Source: Oscillatoria salina IIICB1 (GTDB lineage: Bacteria > Cyanobacteriota > Cyanobacteriia > Cyanobacteriales > SIO1D9). Taken from it: DNA of 64,000 nucleotides. The stretch is from assembly GCF_020144665.1 (NCBI RefSeq), contig NZ_JAAHBQ010000011.1, forward strand, positions 42,042-106,041, in the 5' to 3' direction. The notes beneath the pieces are model-generated. The model was given only the letters and a program-made list of their open reading frames with translations, had not been told where the DNA came from and did not search any database. Positions 26,174 to 35,393 of this stretch are shown here, one piece after another (the stretch's first letter is position 1; the number at the start of each line of letters is the position of its first letter). The position numbers and the translations under genes are program-made.

Positions 26174-26758
26174 TTACTTTAAACATCTAGCGAGAAATTC
26201 CAGCAAATGTTGATGAAATTCTGGGGTTGCGTTCATGTAACAAGCATGACCAGCTTCAGCTAAAATTATTTTCTCAGCATTAGGCATTAATTTGACAAAA
26301 ATATCGGCTTCTTTTACCATTCGATCTTTACTACCATAAATTGCTAACGTTGGCAACTCAATTTCTGGTAATTGTTGCTGATAATTAGCTAAACTTACCG
26401 GAGCAATTGGAACAAAACCGCTCAATTTTTCTGGATAATTAACTACAAAAGGTAAACTGTAGCCTCCACTCATCGAAGGCGAAATTAACACTGGTAAATT
26501 AATGCTTAACTCCTGGAATAATTTTAGCAGGAAATTTGCGCGATCGCTAAAATTACCTGTAGATTTTCCATACCCAGGTAAATCTATCGCAACTGCACGA
26601 TAACCTTTTTCTACTAATAATTGCAAAGTCCCAATATCTTCCCAAGTTTGCGAACTAAAACTAGCACCATGTAACAATAAAACTGATTTACTATTCTTCT
26701 CTCCCGTTTCCCGATAAAAAATATTTTGCTCTTCTATTTCAATGTATTCTGCTTTCAC
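26174..26758 (-). CDS. Alpha/beta-hydrolase
   Basis: 194 residues, small for the fold. Features: oxyanion-hole region LLHGASFSSQTW (about 28-39), nucleophile elbow PSMSGG (about 93-98), acid GSKDRM (about 142-147) and catalytic His in AGHACYM (about 168-174), consistent with a Ser-Asp-His triad. The lid domain is minimal. The substrate cannot be told from sequence. The nucleophile motif is S-M-S-G-G rather than the usual G-x-S-x-G. Confidence 0.82.
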   Translation of the reverse strand: MKAEYIEIEEQNIFYRETGEKNSKSVLLLHGASFSSQTWEDIGTLQLLVEKGYRAVAIDLPGYGKSTGNFSDRANFLLKLFQELSINLPVLISPSMSGGYSLPFVVNYPEKLSGFVPIAPVSLANYQQQLPEIELPTLAIYGSKDRMVKEADIFVKLMPNAEKIILAEAGHACYMNATPEFHQHLLEFLARCLK

Positions 26759-26875
26759 TATTTGACTCCTTTTCTAATTTATTGTAACTTTAAAATCAAC
26801 TACTCAATTAATCGAAAATCTTCTTGATTACGAAAAAAGCAAAATCTAAATTACTTTTCTTTTTACACAACAAAT

Positions 26876-27658
26876 TTAACCGCTTGAAGAATTATAATCG
26901 TTATTTGCTGCTACTACTGCATTGTAAAAATCGTTTAACTCGACAGCGATATTATTGTTCTTATTAACATAATAATACCCACAAATTAGCGCAACTTTTC
27001 TTTTTGGCAAATACTCAAACTCTTTGATAGTTTTCAGTAATTCTTCTCCCGTCAGTGGTTCAGTTGCAGCATTCATTGGTAAATCGGAACGTTGATAAGA
27101 CCAACTTCTTCCCACACCTAATTGTAGCAGCATATTATCAGGAGTAAATAACTCCCAATAAGGCAAATCATAATCATCTTCCCAATCTGGAAAAACTTGC
27201 AACTCATATTTATTGTTGAAACTTATTTTCAGGACTAAACTTGGATACTCAAGTTCAAATTTACTAATTTCATTTCCTTCTACTAACTTAATTTTTTCTT
27301 TGATTATTTCCAGTTCAGATTCTGAACTAACTATTAACTCACTAATCCTTTTTCTAGATATTTCTGAACTATTCAGTAAAGACACAGTATTCTGGGAATT
27401 TGCCGGAAAATCTAGGGTGAAATATATAGAATATAGTTTCCATTGTGACCCACGAGTCCCAAATGTCCAAGAGCCTTTTTGCTTATTTTTCATTAATTTG
27501 TGAGAGTAAGGAATTTTATCTCCAATTTCCAGAGATAATTCATCTCCATAGCTAAGTTTTGCTTCCCAACAAATTTCTCCACAAATATTTTTGACTATCT
27601 CTTGCAGTTGTTTCAAGTCAGTTTCACTATCAATTGATTGAATTAACATTAAATTCAT
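26876..27658 (-). CDS. Unknown protein, possible immunity-like partner
   Basis: 260 residues, acidic, no signal peptide or membrane span. Recognisable stretches are YGDELSLEIGDKIPY and GSWTFGTRGSQWKL near the N-terminus and DLPYWELFTPDNMLLQLGVG in the second half; I recall this layout from bacterial proteins of unknown function that often stand alone. It begins three bases after the 72-residue gene upstream, so the two form an operon. The codon use is AT-rich (long runs of A/T), more so than neighbouring housekeeping genes, and there is no HIP1 octamer, which would fit a transferred gene. Role unknown. Confidence 0.6.
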   Translation of the reverse strand: MNLMLIQSIDSETDLKQLQEIVKNICGEICWEAKLSYGDELSLEIGDKIPYSHKLMKNKQKGSWTFGTRGSQWKLYSIYFTLDFPANSQNTVSLLNSSEISRKRISELIVSSESELEIIKEKIKLVEGNEISKFELEYPSLVLKISFNNKYELQVFPDWEDDYDLPYWELFTPDNMLLQLGVGRSWSYQRSDLPMNAATEPLTGEELLKTIKEFEYLPKRKVALICGYYYVNKNNNIAVELNDFYNAVVAANNDYNSSSG

Positions 27659-27661
27659 AAC

Positions 27662-27880
27662 TTAGTCCTCAAAATTTTCTTCCTCTAACTCTAAACCTAG
27701 AAACTCACGAGCTTTTTTTTGTAACTCTTGATAAGTAAAATCACCACGTTCATTTTTTGTTCCTCCGTAACCAGCAGCTTTCTCCTCTTCTAGAAAATTA
27801 CCAAAATCTTTTCTTTCTTCTGATGTCATTTTAAATGCTTGAGCAATCTCATTAAATTGCTTAATGTTTGACTTTGACAT
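27662..27880 (-). CDS. Small acidic protein resembling the tail of a polymorphic toxin
   Basis: 72 residues: MTSEERKDFGNFLEEEK, a Gly turn (YGGTKNERG), then DFTYQELQKKAREFLGLELEEE. From memory this is like the C-terminal tail found after toxin domains in some polymorphic toxins and related small proteins, but no toxin domain is present here. It is first in a two-gene minus-strand unit with the 260-residue gene. Alternatives are a toxin-cassette remnant or a small regulatory partner. Confidence 0.55.
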   Translation of the reverse strand: MSKSNIKQFNEIAQAFKMTSEERKDFGNFLEEEKAAGYGGTKNERGDFTYQELQKKAREFLGLELEEENFED

Positions 27881-27971
27881 TAATTATTCAACCTTTGACT
27901 AAATCTGAACTAACCTCATTCACAAAAGGATCTAATATCCGTGTTTATCTGCGTTTATCTGTGGTTACTAA

Positions 27972-29024
27972 TTAACCCTTAATTCTCTGAGTAGTTAAAT
28001 CAACTGCTAACTTAATTGCTTCTCGCATCGAAGTAGCATTTGCAATTCCTTTACCTGCAATATCAAAAGCTGTACCATGATCCGGTGAAGTGCGAATAAA
28101 AGGCAAACCAATGGTAGTATTAATTGCATAGTCAAAGGCTAACAATTTTACCGGAATTAATCCTTGGTCGTGATACAAAGCGAGATAGCCATCATAAGCA
28201 CTATTTGTCGCTTCAGGATTGTACCAAGCTTGTCCAACTTTAACCCATAAAGTATCTGGAGGTACGGGACCAATTAACTTTAAATTAGGGCGATTTTTTT
28301 GTTCTGATTCTATCCAGGATATTAACCAATCTACCTCTTCTGTACCTAATTGTCCCGCTTCTCCGCTATGAGGATTTAATCCAGAAATAGCAATAGTTGG
28401 GGTTTCAATTCCGAAATCTGTGTGCAAACATTGGACAAGTAAATCTAATTTCTGACTCATTAATTCCGGATTAAGGGCATCGGGGACTTGACGCAGGGGA
28501 ATATGTGTGGTAGCTAGTAGAGTACGCAAGGTGTAAGTTGTGTGAGGCGATCGCGCAACAAATAACATCCCAAATTTGTCGGTTTGCGATCGCCTAGCTA
28601 AAACTTCGGTTTGTCCGGGGTATTCATGTCCGGCTGCTTTCCACAACGACTTGGCGATCGGGGCGGTGACAATCCCATCAAATTCACCAGCCAGAGTGCG
28701 CGCGATCGCGGTTTCTAAATAAGCAAAACTGGCTGCACCACTCGCTGCATTACCAGCCCCCAAGATAATTTGCTCCTCGATTTCTCGCTCCAAACCGACA
28801 TCTAAAATCGACAATTCGGCTGGATTTGCCATACCACTTATTCCTTGTTTTGTCAAGGACAAATAATTCTTTTCCAGTAGCGAAGTCGTCCCAACCACAG
28901 TAATTCGAGCATTCAGCGACAAATCCCGAAGCGCCTTAAGAATAATTTCTGCGCCAATTCCGGCAGGATCTCCCATTGTTACCGCTAAATGCGGATACTC
29001 TTGTTTAGCGATCGTCGATTCCAT
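27972..29024 (-). CDS. pdxA: 4-hydroxythreonine-4-phosphate dehydrogenase
   Basis: About 350 residues. The ATG at 29024 is preceded by GGAGAAGG; a GTG at 29048 would add eight residues. Family markers are [10 protein letters not shown] (N-terminus), TAPIAKSLW, the metal-binding LNPHSGEAG and YHDQGLIP, and [18 protein letters not shown]. It catalyses NAD-dependent oxidation in pyridoxal-phosphate synthesis (DXP-dependent route). Divergent from petM, with about 90 bases between the two start codons. Confidence 0.95.
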   Translation of the reverse strand: MESTIAKQEYPHLAVTMGDPAGIGAEIILKALRDLSLNARITVVGTTSLLEKNYLSLTKQGISGMANPAELSILDVGLEREIEEQIILGAGNAASGAASFAYLETAIARTLAGEFDGIVTAPIAKSLWKAAGHEYPGQTEVLARRSQTDKFGMLFVARSPHTTYTLRTLLATTHIPLRQVPDALNPELMSQKLDLLVQCLHTDFGIETPTIAISGLNPHSGEAGQLGTEEVDWLISWIESEQKNRPNLKLIGPVPPDTLWVKVGQAWYNPEATNSAYDGYLALYHDQGLIPVKLLAFDYAINTTIGLPFIRTSPDHGTAFDIAGKGIANATSMREAIKLAVDLTTQRIKG

Positions 29025-29117
29025 TTTCACCTTCTCCGAGGGCGACACACAGGAGGTATGATGATAAAGATTGACAAACTTAAAAAATCTTTAGGCAAGT
29101 TTACGAGGGAAAAATTT

Positions 29118-29228
29118 ATGACCGCTCACAATTTGATGATTAACGCCGCAGTCTTATCTTCTAGCTTAATTATCGTCGGCTTAGTTTTAGGATTCTTAAT
29201 GCTGAAAATTCAAGGCGGCGAAGGCTAA
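29118..29228 (+). CDS. petM: Cytochrome b6f complex subunit VII (PetM)
   Basis: 36 residues: a short polar N-terminus, a single membrane span (NAAVLSSSLIIVGLVLGFLML) and the family ending KIQGGEG. PetM is a small single-span subunit of the cytochrome b6f complex in thylakoids. A longer in-frame reading exists upstream, but the ATG at 29118 gives the family length. A GAGGGA sequence lies about 10 bases before the ATG. Divergent from pdxA. Confidence 0.9.
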   Translation: MTAHNLMINAAVLSSSLIIVGLVLGFLMLKIQGGEG

Positions 29229-29348
29229 ATCAAGTACCCGCATTTACCATCTTATCGGTTGTTAATTATTAGCCTCTAATTTCCACCCTCTAACCTAAAA
29301 CTACCACATCAAACCTTTTCCCGAAGCACAAACAATGAATAAATAATT

Positions 29349-30275
29349 ATGAAAGTAGCAATTACAGGCGGTACGGGATTTGTGGGCACACGCTTAGTCG
29401 AAAAGCTACACTCCCAAGGTGAGGAAATTGTCATTTTCACTCGCAACGAAACTCGTGCCAAGCGTATTTTTCCAACTTCAGCTTATCAAAATTTAGAGAT
29501 AGTTGAATATACACCCCAAAAATCCGGCGACTGGCAAAATGCTCTCTCCGGCTGCGATGCTGTAGTAAACTTAGCCGGAGAACCAATTGCTGAGGAACGG
29601 TGGACACCACAAGTTAAGCAAAAAATTCTTCAAAGCCGTCAGCTAGGAACCCGTAAAATCGTCGAAGCCATTACCCAAGCCGAACCTAAACCTAGTGTAT
29701 TAGTAAACGCTTCCGCGATCGGTTACTACGGAACCAGCGAAACTGCTACCTTTGACGAAAACAGTCCTCCTGGAGACGATTTTCTCGCCGAAGTTTGTCA
29801 AACTTGGGAAGCCGAAGCCGAGAAAGTCCAAGCCGCAGGAGTCAGACTAGTAATTTTGCGTTTAGGAATAGTATTAGGTAACGGTGGCGCACTCGCAAAA
29901 ATGCTGACTCCCTTTAAACTTTATGCAGGCGGTCCCATCGGTAACGGTAAGCAATGGTTTTCTTGGATTCATCGGGAAGATTTAGTTAACTTAATTATCA
30001 CCGCCTTAAAAAATCCTGACATCCAAGGTACTTTCAACGCCACTGCACCAAATCCTGTCCGCATGAACCAACTTTGTCAATCGTTAGGAGAAGTAATGAA
30101 GCGCCCCTCCTGGTTGCCAGTTCCCGGTATCGCCTTGGAATTACTGTTAGGAGAAGGCGCCAAGCTGGTATTAGAAGGTCAAGAAGTAATTCCCAAACAA
30201 ACTCAATCTACAGGTTTCGAGTATCAATATCCGACCATTAAACCAGCACTAGCTCAGATTGTAGCTAATTATTAG
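29349..30275 (+). CDS. TIGR01777-type SDR nucleotide-sugar epimerase-like protein
   Basis: 308 residues. The N-terminal ITGGTGFVGTRLVEKL is a Rossmann NAD(P) motif; NLAGEPIAEERWTPQVKQKI and NASAIGYYG are the family's signatures, and WFSWIHREDL marks the C-terminal part. This extended SDR family (YfcH-like) is widespread in cyanobacteria and plants (Giant Chloroplast 1 is related) and has been linked to cell or plastid division, but its substrate is unknown. A dispersed palindrome (30289) follows the stop codon. Confidence 0.9.
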   Translation: MKVAITGGTGFVGTRLVEKLHSQGEEIVIFTRNETRAKRIFPTSAYQNLEIVEYTPQKSGDWQNALSGCDAVVNLAGEPIAEERWTPQVKQKILQSRQLGTRKIVEAITQAEPKPSVLVNASAIGYYGTSETATFDENSPPGDDFLAEVCQTWEAEAEKVQAAGVRLVILRLGIVLGNGGALAKMLTPFKLYAGGPIGNGKQWFSWIHREDLVNLIITALKNPDIQGTFNATAPNPVRMNQLCQSLGEVMKRPSWLPVPGIALELLLGEGAKLVLEGQEVIPKQTQSTGFEYQYPTIKPALAQIVANY

Positions 30276-30288
30276 GAAACACCCAATG

Positions 30289-30318
30289 TGTAGAGACGTT
30301 GCACGCAACATCTCTACA
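30289..30318. repeat. Dispersed palindrome (TGTAGAGACGTTG family), copy 2
   Basis: TGTAGAGACGTTGC pairs with GCAACATCTCTACA around AC, with one mismatch. It shares the core of the repeat at 14807-14854 and lies 14 bases after the stop codon of the SDR gene, where it could also serve as a terminator. Confidence 0.8.
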
Positions 30319-30319
30319 A

Positions 30320-30720
30320 TCAGCTTAGGATTTGACGCTCCCCTGCCTAAAGGCGCGGGGATTCTTGGTTCAACGACACTCCTTACAACTAAAAGGAATC
30401 AGTCTCGCCGATTCGACCCCTCCCTTGACAAATTAACAAAAAAGCAATTTTATCAAGAGCGGCAATTAGTTCCAGTGGGATATATCTCCCCAAGCGTAAA
30501 TTCTCGTGCGCCCCACGATACTCGAAAAAGCAAATTTCTTAACCACTGGTTTTCGGTACTCTGTCGAGTCCGGTGCGTTTTTTAAGAGGTTGTTCGCGCC
30601 TCATGTACTGGTATCGCTTTACGTCGTCAACTTAAGACAGTACCGACGAATCCTGTCTGTACCAGGCTACTTTCTTAGAATAGCATCAAAGCCGTCCTAT
30701 AAGGACGGGGCTTGAAACCC
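30320..30720. mobile_element. Non-coding remnant of an IS200/IS605-like element or derived small repeat
   Basis: About 400 bases bounded by hairpins. At the left CCCCTGCCTAAAGGCGCGGGG; at the right CCGTCC-TATAA-GGACGG with the tail GGGGCTTGAAACCC. No transposase or TnpB frame is left. The terminal hairpins and the sequence between them resemble material I associate with ends of IS200/IS605-family elements in cyanobacteria, including translations like GAGILGSTTLLTTKRNQSRR that turn up as spurious proteins. The right end forms the last codons of murA. Whether an RNA is still made is unknown. Confidence 0.55.
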
Positions 30721-32112
30721 ATTATTCTTGGTCACTTTTGTCGCCTCAGCCGAAGCTAAATTTTCCTTTTGAGGATCGGATGTCAGGCGTTGAATTTTTG
30801 CCCCCAAGCGCCGTAGCTTATCCTCTAAGTTTTCATAACCTCGATCTAAGTGATGTAACCCTTGAATCGTCGTCGTACCTTCAGCAGCTAAACCTGCTAA
30901 TACCAGTGCCGCCGATGCGCGTAAATCCGTAGCTACCACAGGCGCACCAGAAAGTAATGGTACACCTCGGACGATCGCATTTTGACCTTTGATGCGAATA
31001 TCTGCGCCCATGCGACTCAATTCTGCTACGTGACGCATTCGATTTTCAAAGACCGTTTCAGTAATTACGCTATCTCCCTCAGCCAGAGTCAACAAAGCCA
31101 TAAACTGGGCTTGCATATCGGTGGGAAATCCCGGATAAGGCAAAGTTTCAATATCGGTTCCGCGTAACTCTCCAGGAACAATGCGCAAACAATTACCACC
31201 TTCATGAATTACTCGATTACCGATGGTTTTGAGTTTCGCAATCACCGGAGTCAAGTGGTCGGGAATCACAGGTGAAAGCACCAATTCCGAGTGAGTAATT
31301 GCTCCAGCCACCAAAAAAGTTCCCGCCTCAATGCGATCGGGGATAATTTGGTAATCTACCGAATGTAAACGCTCAACTCCACTAATGGCGATCGCATTTG
31401 TCCCCGCACCTTTAATCTTGGCTCCCATTGCTCGACAGAAATTCGCCAAATCTACCACTTCTGGTTCTTGAGCAGCATTTTCGATAATCGTCTCACCATC
31501 AGCTAGGGTTGCCGCCATCATCAGCGTTTCTGTCGCACCGACACTGGGATAATCCAGGTAGATTTTTGCTCCCTTAAGCCTACCTCCACTACCATGTACA
31601 TAAGCATGGACAATGCCATGTTCGATCCGAACCTCTGCTCCCAAAGCCTGCAAACCGCGAACGTGCAGGTCAACAGGTCTAGCACCAATCGCACATCCTC
31701 CTGGTAAAGGAACTCGCGCTACACCCAATCTGGCTAATAACGGACCGATGACAAAAAAGCTAGCTCTTAACTGAGAAACCACTTCATAGGGAGCCTTGGA
31801 TTTCCCAATCGAACTAGCATTAACATCCAAAATGTTATCTTGTCGTCGGATTTTGACACCCAAAGCCGACAAAACTTGACTCATTCTCGCCACATCTACC
31901 AAAGAAGGAATATTCCGCAAGCGGCAATCTTCAGGACAAAGTAAAGCTCCTGCCATGATAGCTAGTGCCGAGTTTTTCGCTCCACTGATCGTAACTTGAC
32001 CTTTTAGCGAAGTTCTGCCTTGGATTTGAAGCACTGATTGGTCTTCTTCAGGCAGAGATTTGTTATCTTTCAGGCTTATAGAGGGATTAATGGCTCTATC
32101 CTCCAGAATCAC
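30697..32112 (-). CDS. murA: UDP-N-acetylglucosamine 1-carboxyvinyltransferase
   Basis: 471 residues from GTG at 32112. It transfers enolpyruvate to UDP-GlcNAc, the first committed step of peptidoglycan synthesis. ISGAKNSAL (about 42-50), catalytic C140 in [14 protein letters not shown], and [10 protein letters not shown] and [14 protein letters not shown] near the C-terminus are all intact. No ATG exists near the start, and the only good ribosome-binding site (GGAGG) lies downstream of the GTG, eight bases before an ATT (32091); the true start may be that ATT. The last seven codons and the TAG stop are encoded by the terminal hairpin of the element at 30320-30720, so the tail was replaced by an insertion. 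Confidence 0.93.
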   Translation of the reverse strand: MILEDRAINPSISLKDNKSLPEEDQSVLQIQGRTSLKGQVTISGAKNSALAIMAGALLCPEDCRLRNIPSLVDVARMSQVLSALGVKIRRQDNILDVNASSIGKSKAPYEVVSQLRASFFVIGPLLARLGVARVPLPGGCAIGARPVDLHVRGLQALGAEVRIEHGIVHAYVHGSGGRLKGAKIYLDYPSVGATETLMMAATLADGETIIENAAQEPEVVDLANFCRAMGAKIKGAGTNAIAISGVERLHSVDYQIIPDRIEAGTFLVAGAITHSELVLSPVIPDHLTPVIAKLKTIGNRVIHEGGNCLRIVPGELRGTDIETLPYPGFPTDMQAQFMALLTLAEGDSVITETVFENRMRHVAELSRMGADIRIKGQNAIVRGVPLLSGAPVVATDLRASAALVLAGLAAEGTTTIQGLHHLDRGYENLEDKLRRLGAKIQRLTSDPQKENLASAEATKVTKNNGFQAPSL

Positions 32113-32159
32113 GCTAATATGTGTTAACTAATTTTAAAATTCGGTTTTGATTCTACAGG

Positions 32160-32195
32160 AAAGATCCAAAATGTATACATTTTTGAGCGATCTTT
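32160..32195. promoter_or_regulatory. Nested palindrome upstream of murA
   Basis: An outer pair AAAGATC / GATCTTT (32160-32166, 32189-32195) encloses the perfect 16-bp palindrome AAAATGTATACATTTT (32168-32183). It lies about 50 bases upstream of the murA GTG on the opposite side from tRNA-Leu. It is a candidate operator for a dimeric regulator; no function is known. Confidence 0.4.
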
Positions 32196-32420
32196 CTTGG
32201 CGATCGGCATTCATACAATCAAGATTGATAATCGGTGTTAAGGAATTTGGTACAGCAATTGCTGGAATGAGTTTACACTATAGCGCTTATTTAGGCAAAA
32301 TTTTGGATTAATTTGCTGACTTTGTCCCCTTCTACCTTGGCGATCTTTTTTCCGGAAAAAGCTTGACTATCCTGAAAATTTTCGTCATTATAAGAAATTG
32401 CACGTCTATATTTGACTGAT

Positions 32421-32506
32421 GCGGAACTGGCGGAATTGGTAGACGCGCTAGATTCAGGTTCTAGTGTCCCTAACCGGACTTCCGGGTTCAAGTCCCGGGT
32501 TCCGCA
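32421..32506 (+). tRNA. trnL-CAG: tRNA-Leu (anticodon CAG)
   Basis: 86 bases. The acceptor stem GCGGAAC pairs with GTTCCGC, followed by discriminator A; CCA is not encoded. The anticodon stem CTAGA/TCTAG holds the loop TTCAGGT with anticodon CAG (reads CUG). The long variable arm (class II) and the T arm CCGGGTTCAAGTCCCGG fit leucine tRNA. Confidence 0.96.
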
Positions 32507-32572
32507 TAATTAAGCGCTCGGGTATCAGTAATCAGTTATTAGTAAGCGATTCCACTACCTGACTCAGATTAA

Positions 32573-33376
32573 ATGTTAACCAGTCTTCAGAATCCTCTGA
32601 TCAAACAACTTCGGAAATTGCATCGCACCAAAGAGCGACACAAGGAAAATCTGTTTTTGTTAGAAGGGACACATTTGTTGGAGTCAGCTTGTGCTAATAA
32701 TTTAGCTTTAGTAACGGTTTGCTGTACTCGTGAGTGGCGAGAAAATTATCAGCAACTCTGGGAGATTGCCCAAAAGCGAGCAGAACGCTCAGAATTAGTC
32801 ACAGCAGAATTATTAAGCGCGATCGCCACGACAGTAAATCCTGATGGAGTGGTAGCCACAGCGAGACGCATTGCTAGAGATAGTTTACCTCTAACTCAGT
32901 TCAATTTAGGCTTAGTTCTCGAACGACTGCAAGATCCAGGAAATTTAGGCACAATTATTCGTACAGCCGTCGCTGCTAATGTTGACGGTTTGTGGATTAG
33001 TGCAGATAGCGTTGATTTAGATAATCCGAAAGTTTTGCGCTCGTCGGCAGGAGAATGGTTTAAATTACCAATGACAGTAAGTAGCGATTTAATAGCAGTG
33101 GTAACAAACTGGAAAGCGAAGGGAATGCAAATAGTAGCTACCTTACCCCAAGCAAACAAAAGTTACTGGGAGATTGACTTTCAACGCCCGACGATGATTT
33201 TATTAGGGAATGAAGGAGCGGGACTATCTCCAGAATTAGCTTCTCTAGCTGACGTAGAAGCGAAGATCCCCCTAGCTAATCAGGTAGAATCATTAAACGT
33301 CGCGATCGCCACTGCTTTACTTTTGTATGAAGCACGAAGACAACCCCAATTGAGCGAATCGTGTAAAATAATTTAA
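32573..33376 (+). CDS. TrmH/SpoU-family RNA 2'-O-methyltransferase
   Basis: 267 residues. An N-terminal substrate-binding domain (LFLLEGTHLLESA) precedes the SPOUT domain with its three motifs: LQDPGNLGTIIRTAVAANVDG (about 123-143), ILLGNEGAGLSPEL (about 211-224) and IPLANQVESLNVAIATALLLYE (about 234-255). The enzyme methylates a ribose in rRNA or tRNA using SAM; the target site cannot be told. It follows tRNA-Leu by 66 bases, and its stop codon overlaps the convergent gene at 33373. Confidence 0.92.
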   Translation: MLTSLQNPLIKQLRKLHRTKERHKENLFLLEGTHLLESACANNLALVTVCCTREWRENYQQLWEIAQKRAERSELVTAELLSAIATTVNPDGVVATARRIARDSLPLTQFNLGLVLERLQDPGNLGTIIRTAVAANVDGLWISADSVDLDNPKVLRSSAGEWFKLPMTVSSDLIAVVTNWKAKGMQIVATLPQANKSYWEIDFQRPTMILLGNEGAGLSPELASLADVEAKIPLANQVESLNVAIATALLLYEARRQPQLSESCKII

Positions 33377-33600
33377 TCTTCTGGAGTTGGGAATTGCTCT
33401 TGGTTGAAAAACTGCTCCAAGTCCGCACCAGCTTCTTCCCATTCATCAGTATCCTCCTTACCAGGAGAGGAGTCAGACTCAGTTTCTGTAACTCCAAATT
33501 CATAAGATTCATTTTCTAGCAACAAATCTTTCAGTTGCTCGAGAGCTTTTTCAAATTCCCAGGCAGCATGATGCCGCGAATTGGGTTGATATTGATTCAT
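33373..33600 (-). CDS. Small acidic conserved protein, unknown function
   Basis: 75 residues: NSRHHAAWEFEKALEQLKDLLLE, then an acidic, probably disordered tail (SDSSPGKEDTDEWEEAGADLEQFFNQ). The clear start ATG and the four-base tail-to-tail overlap with the methyltransferase gene suggest a real gene; I recall similar short proteins from cyanobacteria. No function is known. Confidence 0.6.
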   Translation of the reverse strand: MNQYQPNSRHHAAWEFEKALEQLKDLLLENESYEFGVTETESDSSPGKEDTDEWEEAGADLEQFFNQEQFPTPED

Positions 33601-33828
33601 ACTACTTCTTGTCTACCAAAAACTGACTGCGCATGAGAAATCAACAAGCACCCCAAGCAAATTCACAAAAGTTTCAATTCTAGCTAACTTATTTAATAAG
33701 TGAAACAAAACTGTCACTTTAAAATTATTAACTATTAAAGGAAAGATGCTCCACCGTGAAATTACTAATTCTGCTGCTAATCGATCGAGTTAAAGTAATT
33801 AGGAGCGTAAAATTACTGGGAAAAATCG

Positions 33829-35253
33829 ATGAGCGAACAATTTGATTACGATCTAGTTATCATTGGTGCTGGTGTGGGCGGACATGGTGCTGCCTTGCAC
33901 GCAGTAAAATGTGGATTGCGCACGGCAATAATTGAAGCTGGCGATATGGGTGGAACCTGTGTAAATCGCGGTTGTATTCCTTCTAAAGCACTATTAGCAG
34001 CCTCCGGGAGAGTACGCGAGTTAAACAATCAGTCTCACCTCAAAGAGTTAGGAATTAAGGTCAATGGTTTACAATTTGACCGAGAAGCGATCGCGGAACA
34101 CGCTCAAGGTTTAGCAAGTAAGATTCGCGGCGATTTGACTAATAGCCTCAAACGTCTCAAGGTTGAAATAATTCGCGGCTGGGGTAAAGTGGCTGCACCA
34201 CAAAAAGTAACTGTTAGCACCGACAGTGGTGAAAAAACTATTACGGCTCGCGATATTATTATTGGCGCTGGCTCAGTACCTTTTGTTCCCCCAGGTATTG
34301 AAATCGACGGCAAAACCGTTTTTACGAGCGACCATGCTTTACATTTAGATTGGTTGCCAGATTGGATCGCTATTGTTGGCAGTGGTTATATCGGTTTAGA
34401 ATTTTCCGATATTTACACGGCTTTGGGCTGCGAAATCACGATGATTGAAGCCCTCGACCAACTTATGCCCGGATTTGACCCAGAAATCGCGAAAATCGCC
34501 CAACGAGTCTTAATTAATCCTCGCGATATTGAAACTCGTGTGGGAATGTTAGCTAAAAAAGTAACCCCAGGTTCGCCTGTAGTAATTGAATTAGCCGATA
34601 CCAAAACGAAGGAAGTTGTCGAAATTCTCGAAGTAGATGCTTGTTTAGTAGCTACAGGACGCATTCCCGCTACCAAGAATTTAGGCTTAGAATCAGTAGG
34701 TGTCGAAACTGACAGACGCGGTTTTATTCCAGTAAACGATCGCCTGGCAGTTTTAGCTGGTGGCGAACCAGTTCCTCATCTTTGGGCGATTGGGGATGCT
34801 ATCGGTGAAATGATGTTAGCACACGCGGCTTCGGCTGAAGGAGTAGTGGCGATCGAAAATATTTGTGGTCGTCCGAAAACTATTGATTATCGTAGTATTC
34901 CGGCTGCGGCTTTTACTCACCCAGAAATTAGCTATGTGGGCTTAACTGAGCCAGCAGCAGAAGCATTGGCGCAAAACGAAGGTTTTGAAGTCGCGACAGT
35001 GAAAACCTACTTTAAAGGCAATTCTAAGGCGCTTGCAGAGGGCGAAACGGAAGGGATGGCAAAGGTGATTTATCGTCAAGACAACGGCGAACTGTTGGGA
35101 GTACATATTATTGGCATTCATGCTTCAGATTTAATTCAAGAAGCAGCTAATGCGATCGCCAATCGTCAGTCTGTACAAAATCTCGCTTTTAATGTTCATA
35201 CCCATCCTACTCTCTCGGAAGTTCTCGACGAAGCTTTTAAACGAGCAGCTTAG
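33829..35253 (+). CDS. lpdA: Dihydrolipoyl dehydrogenase
   Basis: 474 residues. FAD-binding [14 protein letters not shown] (13-26), the redox-active disulfide motif [15 protein letters not shown] (C44 and C49), the NAD-binding [11 protein letters not shown], the second FAD motif ending in AIGDAIG, and the C-terminal [13 protein letters not shown] with the catalytic His. It is the E3 component of the pyruvate dehydrogenase complex and possibly of glycine cleavage. Repeats fill the gap to trpC (35254-35393). Confidence 0.96.
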   Translation: MSEQFDYDLVIIGAGVGGHGAALHAVKCGLRTAIIEAGDMGGTCVNRGCIPSKALLAASGRVRELNNQSHLKELGIKVNGLQFDREAIAEHAQGLASKIRGDLTNSLKRLKVEIIRGWGKVAAPQKVTVSTDSGEKTITARDIIIGAGSVPFVPPGIEIDGKTVFTSDHALHLDWLPDWIAIVGSGYIGLEFSDIYTALGCEITMIEALDQLMPGFDPEIAKIAQRVLINPRDIETRVGMLAKKVTPGSPVVIELADTKTKEVVEILEVDACLVATGRIPATKNLGLESVGVETDRRGFIPVNDRLAVLAGGEPVPHLWAIGDAIGEMMLAHAASAEGVVAIENICGRPKTIDYRSIPAAAFTHPEISYVGLTEPAAEALAQNEGFEVATVKTYFKGNSKALAEGETEGMAKVIYRQDNGELLGVHIIGIHASDLIQEAANAIANRQSVQNLAFNVHTHPTLSEVLDEAFKRAA

Positions 35254-35393
35254 AACAGTGAACAGTTATCAGCGATCAGTTAGCAGTTAGCAGTGAACAG
35301 TTAGCAATGAACAGTTAGCAGTTAGCAGTTAACAATTTGTCTCCCAATCACCTCCTCCCCAATCCCCAGTCCCTAATCCCCAGTCCCTGAAGA
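35254..35393. repeat. Heptamer repeat array between lpdA and trpC
   Basis: The gap holds (AGTTAGC)n/(ACAGTGA)n-type heptamers (35262-35335), then CCCCAAT/CCCCAGT-type heptamers up to the trpC start. The related arrays at 18666-18852, 20396-20456 and 49021-49090 have the same two word families. No ribosome-binding site for trpC other than GAAG remains. Confidence 0.85.

Noticed and set aside
30286..30715. Two plus-strand open frames of 99 and 69 codons
   Set aside because: They lie in the mobile-element remnant and the palindrome; the first begins inside the palindrome, and such frames are common artefacts of this repeat.
32291..32491. Minus-strand frame overlapping tRNA-Leu
   Set aside because: It runs antisense across the tRNA and has no leader or recognisable domain.
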